This document shows, piece by piece, positions 1 through 6,914 of a stretch of DNA of 11,790 nucleotides. Each line of letters opens with the position of its first letter. The stretch's first letter is position 1. The notes under the pieces were generated by a model, which did not search any database, was not told where the DNA came from, and saw nothing but the letters and a program-made list of their open reading frames with translations. The position numbers were made by a program, and so were the translations under genes. The stretch covers positions 1 to 11,790 of the forward strand of contig CAYSXI010000165.1 in NCBI GenBank assembly GCA_964434955.1, read 5' to 3'. This stretch comes from JANQLU01 sp964434955. GTDB lineage: Bacteria; Planctomycetota; Planctomycetia; Pirellulales; Pirellulaceae.

Positions 1-1766
1 ACGGGATCGGCTGCGATTCTACCAGCCGTTCGAGGCACTGTCGCATTCACCAAAATCAAGCCTCGGGCAAGGTCACGATTCCGCATGGCCGCGATTGCCG
101 CCATCGAGCCGCCACTCGACATGCCTCCGAACACAACCCGATGCCGATCAAAGGAATGACTCAGTTTGAATTGCGCGATGGCTTTCGCAATGTACTCGGC
201 ATCCTCTGGCAGCCACTTTGATTTGTCCGAAGACTGTGGCATCAACAAAATAAAGTTGTACTGGTCGCAAATCGCTTTCCACTTGGCAGCCTCTTTCTCA
301 AAGTCCTTTTCTCCAGGACTGGGAAGCCAAACCAAAAGGCCAGGTTGTCGCAAGAACTGTTTTTCGGGGACCCAGGCGTGGCAAGTATTCGCTTCTTCCG
401 GAACCTTGATTTCAATTTTGCCGACCGGAGCCCGCGGCTCCGCGTCAACGGCTTCCAAAGCCTTCATCGATTTGGGACGGATTGCGACGCCACTGGCTGG
501 CTTGATCACCAGGTCGCTCGTTTTGCCATTTCTCGAAACCTGAATCGGAATCTCTTTTGCGACTTCCAATTGAATCAACGCCGTCCGGACATCATCAAGA
601 AACTGAACGCCCTGTCCCCCAATCTTGGTTACAACGTCACCGACCTGAAGACCTGATTTGGCGGCCGGACTTTCTGCAAAAACGTGGCGTACGTTCGTTT
701 GAATTCCGTCCGCCGTCGACTCGAACACCAAACCAAGAAACGGTTGTACGTAGGGCGCAATCTCTTTGGCGAGTTTCACCTTCAGTGACACCTGCTTGCC
801 GCCCCGCTCAACGATGAGGCCGACCTCGTCCTCCGCATAGTAGGGCCCAACGGCATGACGCAATTCCGACTGCCGGCGAATCTTTTTGCCGCCGAATTCG
901 ACAATCACATCACCCACGCGAACGCCCCCTTTGGCGGCCGGAGATGTTCCAACCAAAGCGGCGACCTCGGCAGGGTCAGCGTAGACATTGCGCCCCTTGA
1001 ATGAGACTCCCAGTCGCCCCGGGTGAAGGTCCTTGCCTGACTTGAGCACATCCAACTTTGCCAGGACTTCATTGACCGGTACAGCAAAACCGATCCCAGA
1101 ATCGTACCAATCCGATCCTGCCGTTTCGGATTCGCCACGGGTCGACAGCGGAGTCAAAATGCCGAGCACATTGCCCTCGATATCAATCAACGGACCACCA
1201 AAATTGTTCGGGGATATTTTTGCATCCGTTTGAATCGCCTTCCCCCAAATACGATTGGTGGCACTGACGATTCCCGTCGACAAATTCGTTGAAGCCGGAT
1301 CAAATACCCGGCCAAGCGCGATCGCAGTACTTCCAACTTGCAATTTGTCTCGTGGGATAAACTTTGGGACCGTCAGCTTTTGCTGAGTGTCGATCTTTAA
1401 CAGGACCAGGTTGCGGCTATGATCTTGCGCAACGACTTCACAAGCAGCCCGTTGCCCGTCATTCAGCTTGACAAATATCGAAGCCGGTTTGTGGATAAAG
1501 TTGAACTTGCTCGACAGCATGTAACCATCTTCGGAAACCACCAGTCCCGTGGAGGGACCCAAGCTTGCGGTTGATTGGCCGACACGATCGACACCTCCAA
1601 TCGTTTCGATCTGCAGCACGGACGACTCGACCTTCTTGACCGCGGCGGCAACCGCGGCTTCCTCAAGTCGCTCGAGGTCTTGGGCGTTGGTTTCCGGATT
1701 CAGAAACAGCACCATAGCAACAACGCATGATGCAAAAACAAAATATCGACGAGAATGATTATTCAT
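1..1766 (-). CDS. Secreted pseudoprotease (trypsin-like) with two PDZ domains fused to an alpha/beta-hydrolase, 3'-truncated
   Basis: The frame starts with ATG at 1766 and is open to the window edge, giving 588 codons and no stop. The N-terminus (MNNHSRRYFVFASCVVAMVL) resembles a signal peptide. Residues about 35-240 follow the HtrA/DegP trypsin fold but the triad is gone: the His site (usual TNxHVV) reads SSKFNF with Phe88, the Asp site reads HSRNLVLLKI with Asn119, and the Ser site (usual NPGNSGGPL) reads SPNNFGGPL with Phe189. PDZ domains lie at about 247-333 and 337-423, both with SPAAKxG-type helices. From about 450 the protein becomes an alpha/beta-hydrolase/esterase-like domain, with the strand and nucleophile elbow VVFGGMSSGGS and Ser550 in GxSxG; its Asp and His would lie beyond the edge. 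It begins 29 nt after the preceding stop and shows no clear Shine-Dalgarno site. Inferred role: a non-proteolytic binding platform carrying a possibly active hydrolase. Substrate unknown. Confidence 0.9.
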   Translation of the reverse strand, partial: MNNHSRRYFVFASCVVAMVLFLNPETNAQDLERLEEAAVAAAVKKVESSVLQIETIGGVDRVGQSTASLGPSTGLVVSEDGYMLSSKFNFIHKPASIFVKLNDGQRAACEVVAQDHSRNLVLLKIDTQQKLTVPKFIPRDKLQVGSTAIALGRVFDPASTNLSTGIVSATNRIWGKAIQTDAKISPNNFGGPLIDIEGNVLGILTPLSTRGESETAGSDWYDSGIGFAVPVNEVLAKLDVLKSGKDLHPGRLGVSFKGRNVYADPAEVAALVGTSPAAKGGVRVGDVIVEFGGKKIRRQSELRHAVGPYYAEDEVGLIVERGGKQVSLKVKLAKEIAPYVQPFLGLVFESTADGIQTNVRHVFAESPAAKSGLQVGDVVTKIGGQGVQFLDDVRTALIQLEVAKEIPIQVSRNGKTSDLVIKPASGVAIRPKSMKALEAVDAEPRAPVGKIEIKVPEEANTCHAWVPEKQFLRQPGLLVWLPSPGEKDFEKEAAKWKAICDQYNFILLMPQSSDKSKWLPEDAEYIAKAIAQFKLSHSFDRHRVVFGGMSSGGSMAAIAAMRNRDLARGLILVNATVPRTAGRIAADP

Positions 1767-1795
1767 GGATTGATTGGCAAGTTGCGTTTGCAAGT

Positions 1796-2845
1796 CTATT
1801 TGATTTCCAGTTCGAGATTCAAAAATTTCCGGCCGCGTTGGATCGTCACCTTCACGGGTTGATCACGCTCGATCGTGCCAAGTTTTTGAATCACTGCGTC
1901 GCGGGACACGGTTAGCTGAGAATCGATTTCAATGACCAGGTCATCGGGCCGAATCCCGGCTTTGTCCGCCGTCGAGCCTCGAATGACGCGATCAACAAAT
2001 GGTGGTGTGTTGGAGACGACATTCGGCAACAATACGAGTCCCAACAACGCGGGCGTCATCGGTTCGTCGGCCAATTTTGCTTTCGGATCCAATGCGGCAA
2101 TGATCTTGCCCGAACGAATCTTGTCGACCGAGTCAGCGATCTCCGAAATCGGAATCCCGAAATTGATCCAGATATTGTTCGAGTTGCTCCGAAGTTCTTT
2201 CCCGATAATTGCTGCGATGTTGCCATTCCGATCCGTGATCGCTCCGCCCGCAGCACCGGGGTTATTTGTCATGGCATCGACCAAGTAAACCTGACCTTGA
2301 TAATTCGTTTCGTTGCCACCGCGGCGTGCGGAAAGCTTGGTTTTTGCCGAGACGACGCCGAATTGAACGCTCGTGGGCTCATTACCAGTCGCCACACCAT
2401 AGAGATTGCTCAACGCCAGGACTTTCGCTCCCGGGTTGAGTTTCACCGCTTCATCCAGATTGAAGTAGTCGAGGTTGAGCGCTTCGACTTTCAACAAGGC
2501 AATCTCGGTTTGCGGATCATATCCCTTTAGCTTGGCCGTAAGTTTTTGTCCGTCATTGAGCATGCAGATGACATCATCATCGTCCAGCACATAACTCCAC
2601 ACGGTCAAAATGTAACCGTCGTCGCTAATCAGGAATCCGCTTTGATAAGCCTCAAGCCCTTTCAGCCCGCCCGCTCCGTATATCTTGACCATCTTCGACT
2701 GAACGGACTCGACCACCTTCTGATAGCTCTTCAGCTGGCCGCGCGCTGAATCGGGGGACATCAAATTCAGGAAACTGAAAACCACCGCGAGCGCAAAACT
2801 CACTAAGAGCGAAATTCCCGGTCGATTGATTCTTGGCAGATTCAT
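1796..2845 (-). CDS. Secreted HtrA-like pseudoprotease with one PDZ domain
   Basis: A 349-residue protein. The N-terminus has basic residues, then a hydrophobic stretch at about 11-29, so it is probably exported. Residues about 40-250 match the trypsin-like HtrA fold: SGFLISDDGYILT before the His site, GYDPQTEIALLKV around the Asp site, and NNPGAAGGAITDRNGN at the Ser site. Aligned with the active neighbour upstream, His becomes Ser84, Asp becomes Glu114 and Ser becomes Ala199, so serine proteolysis is not expected. A PDZ domain covers about 265-345, including the GSTADKAGIRPDDLVIEID core, and ends the protein. The ATG overlaps the upstream stop as ATGA, with GAGGAA at 2854-2859 eight bases before the start, which points to coupled translation. 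Likely role, inferred: a regulator, adaptor or scaffold for the active protease encoded just upstream. The PDZ may bind C-termini or internal peptides. The target is not visible. Confidence 0.93.
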   Translation of the reverse strand: MNLPRINRPGISLLVSFALAVVFSFLNLMSPDSARGQLKSYQKVVESVQSKMVKIYGAGGLKGLEAYQSGFLISDDGYILTVWSYVLDDDDVICMLNDGQKLTAKLKGYDPQTEIALLKVEALNLDYFNLDEAVKLNPGAKVLALSNLYGVATGNEPTSVQFGVVSAKTKLSARRGGNETNYQGQVYLVDAMTNNPGAAGGAITDRNGNIAAIIGKELRSNSNNIWINFGIPISEIADSVDKIRSGKIIAALDPKAKLADEPMTPALLGLVLLPNVVSNTPPFVDRVIRGSTADKAGIRPDDLVIEIDSQLTVSRDAVIQKLGTIERDQPVKVTIQRGRKFLNLELEIK

Positions 2846-4575
2846 TTTTTCGATTCCTCAACTTGAAACGAAAGGAATCGAATTTTGATCCGTTTCCCGG
2901 AAACGATCGTCGTGATCGATTTTGGCAGTTGCGAACCATTCACCGACTCAAAGTCACCAAAATTCACCTCAACCGCGTTGCCTTCCGGATCAAGAAACAT
3001 TTCCATGGCACGAAGCTGGTAGGTTTCGCGATCAAACATGAAGTTGGTTTCGGCAACATTGTAGGTTCCTTCAAAAACATGCGGGTTCTGATCGAATCCC
3101 TGGAAGGGGATCGAACCAAAATAGTGCACGCTGCCAAATTTCTCCGGTCCCATCACGAGCATTCGCCGCCAAATATGCAGCGCTGGCAGCAGGCCACCTG
3201 TTTGTCGCGGGAACAATTGTTCGCTCAAATCTTTTTCGGGATCGAGCACATAAGGATCATCTCCCCACTGGATGCCGGATTTTTCTTCGTCCAGGACGAT
3301 CTCGACGGCGGTGCCGTCTGAAGCCCGCGCCTTGATGACCCACTTTCCAGTGACATTCTGGTCGTATTTTTGCCTGGCCGAGTCACCGTTCCAGATTTCC
3401 GTACGACGAAGTCGGTTGTAGTAGTAGTTGGCATAACCCCGACGGGCTTCAATACGATCCTTTGCGACTTGAGGAATCCCTCCGCCCGGAGCACGTTTCG
3501 CCTTCTTCCCGCCCTTCTTGTTCTTTGGCGTCGATGGTTTTGCGGCCGGGCGTGCCTTGCCTTGGATCATCTCGGTTAACTGCTCCGCGTCATGCACCCC
3601 GGAAAGCCGTACAACGATGTCGTAGTTTTTTCCTTCTCGGCGAAATGTCAGCGGAACTCGCCAGCCCTTGGGATAAATTCCAAGCACATTTTTGAATTGA
3701 TTAACGGTGTCAATTTGTCGCCCACCGAATCGAACGATTTCATCTTCGAACCGCAAGCCTTTTTGGTAAGCGTCGCTCGACTCCAGGATGGCGTCCACAA
3801 TAACTCGACCTTGATCGTCCGTGAAAACCGTTGCTCCCAGGGTTGCATGGTCAACGATTCGTCCACTCATCAAGTGATCCATGAAGTACTTGATTTGGTT
3901 GATCGAAATGGCGTAGCCGACACCCACATTGATGCGACCGCGTTTCTCAAACGAACCACGACCATTAATCCCAATTACGTCACCGTTGGCATCGAACAAT
4001 GGCCCACCTGAATTCCCAGGATTGATCGCCGCATCCGTCTGAATGCAGTCGGCATATTCGAGCAGTGTTTTTGCCGGGTATTGGTAACGATTGACTCCTG
4101 ACACAATCCCCCAGGTGACGGTCGGTTGAAAATCCGTCGCCAAAAGAAAAGGATTCCCAACGGCAAAACACCAATCGCCGGCTCGTACTTTGTCACTATC
4201 TGCTAAAGTCGCTGCCGGGAAGTCTTCGCGTCCCAATAGCTGAATGATCGCGACGTCCCCAACCGGGTCCACGCCAACCAGAACGGCATCGTAAAGGTTG
4301 CCATCCGGCAAACTGCACTGCATATAAGTCCCGCAGGGCTTCACCACGTGATAATTCGTCAGTGCAAAACCTTTTTTGGAAATCAGGACTCCGCTGCCTC
4401 CGCCCCCGCCTCCGGGCGCGAAAACACTCACTGCCGATTTCTTGGCCTTGGCAATCGCGGCGACCCGCTGCTGTTCCGCTTTGCGAACCGCAGGATCGAC
4501 TTGGGATACCAAATTCGTATGGCTGCACGCCAGGTTCAACAGAACCACCATGGCTGCAAAGAAAAGTTGCCTCAC
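2842..4575 (-). CDS. Secreted HtrA/DegP-like serine protease with PDZ and an extra C-terminal domain
   Basis: 577 residues from the GTG at 4575. That start gives a compact signal peptide (MRQLFFAAMVVLLNLA), overlaps the upstream stop as GTGA, and has AGGTGA four bases before it. A TTG at 4596 would add seven residues, and an ATG at 4551 would cut the signal peptide. The trypsin-like domain spans about 30-235 with the full triad: His76 in TNYHVV, Asp107 in GDVAII, Ser189 in NPGNSGGPL. A Gly6 run sits before the first strand. One PDZ lies at about 244-326, followed by a Lys/Pro/Gly-rich linker to about 365. The tail (about 371-577) is not part of standard DegP. Its beta-rich end (FDRETYQLRAMEMFLD, then FGDFESVNGSQLPKSI) recalls the half-barrel of LolA-like lipoprotein carriers, a tentative reading. 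It is the only member of the local trio expected to cleave protein, presumably in the periplasm. The gene symbol is not assignable among degP/degQ/htrA. Confidence 0.93.
   Translation of the reverse strand: MRQLFFAAMVVLLNLACSHTNLVSQVDPAVRKAEQQRVAAIAKAKKSAVSVFAPGGGGGGSGVLISKKGFALTNYHVVKPCGTYMQCSLPDGNLYDAVLVGVDPVGDVAIIQLLGREDFPAATLADSDKVRAGDWCFAVGNPFLLATDFQPTVTWGIVSGVNRYQYPAKTLLEYADCIQTDAAINPGNSGGPLFDANGDVIGINGRGSFEKRGRINVGVGYAISINQIKYFMDHLMSGRIVDHATLGATVFTDDQGRVIVDAILESSDAYQKGLRFEDEIVRFGGRQIDTVNQFKNVLGIYPKGWRVPLTFRREGKNYDIVVRLSGVHDAEQLTEMIQGKARPAAKPSTPKNKKGGKKAKRAPGGGIPQVAKDRIEARRGYANYYYNRLRRTEIWNGDSARQKYDQNVTGKWVIKARASDGTAVEIVLDEEKSGIQWGDDPYVLDPEKDLSEQLFPRQTGGLLPALHIWRRMLVMGPEKFGSVHYFGSIPFQGFDQNPHVFEGTYNVAETNFMFDRETYQLRAMEMFLDPEGNAVEVNFGDFESVNGSQLPKSITTIVSGKRIKIRFLSFQVEESKK
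2843..2859 (-). promoter_or_regulatory. Shine-Dalgarno and ATGA overlap for the first pseudoprotease
   Basis: GAGGAA (2854-2859) lies inside the end of the active protease gene, eight bases before ATG 2845. The ATG overlaps the protease stop TGA (2842-2844). Protease and pseudoprotease are thus likely made from coupled translation. Confidence 0.6.
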
Positions 4576-5867
4576 TTGCTCACCTGAATATCGCAAAAGT
4601 GGAGTTCGTCGCCGACCGATCGACCATCGTGATATTCGATGGCAAAAATGATGCGGTCGACATTTTCAATATTAATCTCGAGATCGATCAAGCGGTTATC
4701 GGAAGCCTTCAAGACTTGCTCAAAAAGTGTTTTTCCGTCACCGCGAATCACCAGTTTAAGGACGCCGGATTCCATTCCGGGTGCAAAACCAATTTTGCCA
4801 CCCAACTGCTTGTACTGTTTGTTCAAGGGAAAAATGATTTTGGATCCTGAGCGCGCCGCCCATCCATTGTCAAATTCACTAACGGCTTCCTCGACAATTC
4901 CATTGTCCAGTTTTGTTTTCTTGATCAGGCTTAGCCGGCCACCGTCGAAGGACTGGTTGAATCGGGGAAGGTTCAACTTGGTGAGGGCTTCGATGGTCGC
5001 ACCACTGGCCAATAGCGGCTCCCAGCGGATTGATGAGGGCTTCATTTGCGACAGGTATGCAAAACGACCCGAGGCAAAATCCCATTGTTTGACTTGTTTG
5101 ACTGGAAGTTTGATAACGTCCCCGGCTACCAGGGTCAGTTCCATGGAATCGCCGTTCATTTTCACAAACCGGGCCGACATCTGACTCCCGTCAATCAAAT
5201 TGACGCGACAGAGTGGATCGACCAACTTCCGTCCGGTGGCATGGTAAATGATCATCCCGGCAATTTTTTCTCGCTTGACCGATGCTTTTCGGTCACCCAA
5301 CTGGAACTGGGTATTCGCATCCGTTGTGTCGCCAATCAACCCGTCCAGCCAATCCAGGTTTTCATTTCGAAACACCACCAACCGGTCACCATTTTCCAGT
5401 TTTCGTTGGGTGATCTCTTCAAAGCGCTTTAGCGTTTTGTCCGACCGGCTATTCGCATCGAACAGAACGTATTCGATATTGCGACGCGCCAACTTCAATT
5501 CATTGCCAAGGTATCGGACCGTTGCCTGGTTCGCCTCCGATCCAAAAGCATCGATACTGATCAACGATCCATCGACCAGGCGAATTCGATGAGAACCGCG
5601 GGTATCCTCATCGGGATTCAGGTTGGTGATTGCGAGAATCTTTTTTGACTCCAGGCTGACCGTTGCCTGATCGCCTTTGCGAACCAGCTTGACCGATTCG
5701 CCATCGGCCGAGACAAACCGGCCCGTGATCTTTTCTCCCGTTAGCAGCATCACCGTGACGTCGTTGGCGTGAACGTCAACCGTCAATGAGCAAATCGAAA
5801 CGATCAGCGCCAAAACAGGACCAGATACCGGCCCCACCATTGAAATGAGTGGGCGAATGAAATTCAT
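4572..5867 (-). CDS. Secreted protein with tandem small beta repeats and a C-terminal NPCBM-like domain
   Basis: 431 residues from ATG 5867, five bases after the preceding stop and without a strong Shine-Dalgarno site. A signal peptide covers roughly 1-34 (hydrophobic core VLALIVSICSL, cleavage near VHA-ND). The mature N-terminal half holds about four diverged copies of a 45-residue beta unit, at about 37-81, 93-136, 161-208 and 220-265. Each has an LxDGxxIxxxF-type hairpin and ends in a basic-then-hydrophobic strand (VSLESKKILAI, LARRNIEYVLF, VKREKIAGMII, LPVKQVKQWDF). This suggests SH3/Sm-like barrels. From about 267 the pattern YLSQMKPSSIRWEP, then the strands around KQLGGKIGFAP, LKLVIRGDGKTLFEQ and IIFAIEYHDG, fits the NPCBM family (novel putative carbohydrate-binding module). 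No catalytic residues are recognised. The likely role is binding glycan or protein at the envelope. Its stop overlaps the GTG of the active protease, so their synthesis is probably coupled. Confidence 0.9.
   Translation of the reverse strand: MNFIRPLISMVGPVSGPVLALIVSICSLTVDVHANDVTVMLLTGEKITGRFVSADGESVKLVRKGDQATVSLESKKILAITNLNPDEDTRGSHRIRLVDGSLISIDAFGSEANQATVRYLGNELKLARRNIEYVLFDANSRSDKTLKRFEEITQRKLENGDRLVVFRNENLDWLDGLIGDTTDANTQFQLGDRKASVKREKIAGMIIYHATGRKLVDPLCRVNLIDGSQMSARFVKMNGDSMELTLVAGDVIKLPVKQVKQWDFASGRFAYLSQMKPSSIRWEPLLASGATIEALTKLNLPRFNQSFDGGRLSLIKKTKLDNGIVEEAVSEFDNGWAARSGSKIIFPLNKQYKQLGGKIGFAPGMESGVLKLVIRGDGKTLFEQVLKASDNRLIDLEINIENVDRIIFAIEYHDGRSVGDELHFCDIQVSK
4573..4585 (-). promoter_or_regulatory. 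Shine-Dalgarno and GTGA start/stop overlap for the active protease
   Basis: On the coding strand AGGTGA (4580-4585) is followed by GCAA and then GTG at 4575, whose TG forms the stop TGA of the upstream gene (4572-4574). This decides the protease start and implies translational coupling with the NPCBM-like protein gene. Confidence 0.6.
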
Positions 5868-5872
5868 GAATT

Positions 5873-6901
5873 CTATTTGTCTTTTTCTTCGTTAGCGATT
5901 TCGCGGAAGTACTCCTCGATGACTTCGCGATAATGGGGCGGCAAACCTTTGGCCATTTCCGCCATAGCTTCGGCACGTTTCTCGGGGGGCATATCTCCCC
6001 ACTCGCCGCCTTCGCCAAAATTCTTCGACTGGGCTTGGCCGTCGCCTTTACCTCCGGCGATCCGGCTATCCTGCATTGGACTCGAAGGATTGGTGGAACT
6101 CCCCTGCTGTTGTTGCTGCTGTTTTTCCAGTTCCTCGATGATCTTGTCCAACATATCGATCACTTTTTTCTCCTGACCGATGACCTTGGTTCCACTGCGA
6201 TAAAGCGAAATCCGGCGATTAATATCGTCCATCATTCGCGCCGCATGATCCAACGATTCCGCTTTCATCGACCGAATATCCATCTGCATCAACCGCGAAA
6301 CTTGAACAAATCGGCGTGGCAGGGTTCGTTCGTTTTCAAATAGCCGATCGATCGTCTTGAGACACTGGTCTTTTTCGTAGAGCCGATGCTGGACCATGGC
6401 CTGATAGAACAATAGCGAACCGGGATCGAAGACATCGTTCGTCTTCAATGAACTCAGTAACTTGGAAGCCTCGTCGTAAAAAGCGTTTTGGGCCATCCAG
6501 CGGCCGACCAGCAACGCAACATTGTTGCGAGCCAGTGGATCCAGCGATTCATCTTCCATAACCGCGAGATCCGGCTTTTCGATCCCGATCCTTTGCCCTC
6601 GTACGGACGCGACCGTTGCGGCCAACTTCGGTTCCACGACGGCAATGGCTTCGGAAACACTTTCCAGAATATCGCCGCCAAGCTCAATATTTTCGTTGCT
6701 CAAAAGTGTTTCAACCTTCGCCACTGATAACTCGTCGGCTTTCCGCTCGGTCAGCCAGGCAGAAAACTGCTGACGGATTCGATCGGGATTCGGCGTTTCC
6801 CAAGTGGCTTTCTTGGCAAGCTCGTCTTGCGCCAAAACCGGCAACGCAAGGAACGTGCCCATGAACAAAACCACAAGACTTGTCGATAGACGAAAAATCA
6901 T
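5873..6901 (-). CDS. Secreted helical/TPR-like protein with a polyGln linker and conserved-looking C-terminal motif
   Basis: 342 residues from the ATG at 6901, chosen because GAAGGA lies exactly six bases upstream and the result is a clean signal peptide (MIFRLSTSLVVLFMGTFLAL, cleavage near VLA-QD). An ATG at 6907 abuts that site, and a GTG at 6976 would overlap the upstream gene by 62 bases. Residues about 30-260 are almost wholly helical; about 119-195 resemble degenerate TPR hairpins (QNAFYDEASKLLSSL, then EKDQCLKTIDRLFENE). A Gln6 run at 261-266 opens a Gly/Ser-rich linker to about 298. The end carries WGDMPPEKRAE and LPPHYREVIEEYFREIA. From memory, a similar WG-x-LPP...YR-x-x-I-x-x-YF tail occurs in proteins of planctomycete operons with MoxR/DUF58/VWA genes; this needs a search. 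Neither enzyme motifs nor membrane segments after the signal are seen. Probably a periplasmic adaptor. Confidence 0.9.
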   Translation of the reverse strand: MIFRLSTSLVVLFMGTFLALPVLAQDELAKKATWETPNPDRIRQQFSAWLTERKADELSVAKVETLLSNENIELGGDILESVSEAIAVVEPKLAATVASVRGQRIGIEKPDLAVMEDESLDPLARNNVALLVGRWMAQNAFYDEASKLLSSLKTNDVFDPGSLLFYQAMVQHRLYEKDQCLKTIDRLFENERTLPRRFVQVSRLMQMDIRSMKAESLDHAARMMDDINRRISLYRSGTKVIGQEKKVIDMLDKIIEELEKQQQQQQGSSTNPSSPMQDSRIAGGKGDGQAQSKNFGEGGEWGDMPPEKRAEAMAEMAKGLPPHYREVIEEYFREIANEEKDK

Positions 6902-6913
6902 TTCCATTCCTTC
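6902..6913 (-). promoter_or_regulatory. Ribosome binding site deciding between two ATG codons
   Basis: GAAGGA (6908-6913) directly abuts an ATG at 6907 but is six bases from the in-frame ATG at 6901. The second spacing is the usual one, so 6901 is preferred; the two starts differ by two residues. Confidence 0.5.
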
Positions 6914-6914
6914 A

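Noticed and set aside
2833..3321. Plus-strand 162-codon frame
   Set aside because: Antisense to the C-terminal domain of the active protease, with no ribosome site or recognisable domain.
4525..4575. Lipobox at Cys17 of the active protease, which would make it a lipoprotein
   Set aside because: The residues before Cys are N-L-A; the -3 position is Asn where Leu/Val/Ile is expected, so signal peptidase II processing is not supported.
1..4575. A magnetosome (mam) gene set, suggested by the active/pseudoprotease HtrA pairing
   Set aside because: There are no CXXCH haem motifs in these proteins and no other magnetosome-type genes; the resemblance is only in the principle of pairing.
4362..4850. 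Plus-strand 162-codon frame across the protease and NPCBM-like genes
   Set aside because: Crosses a well-supported coupled gene junction on the other strand and shows no coherent protein features.
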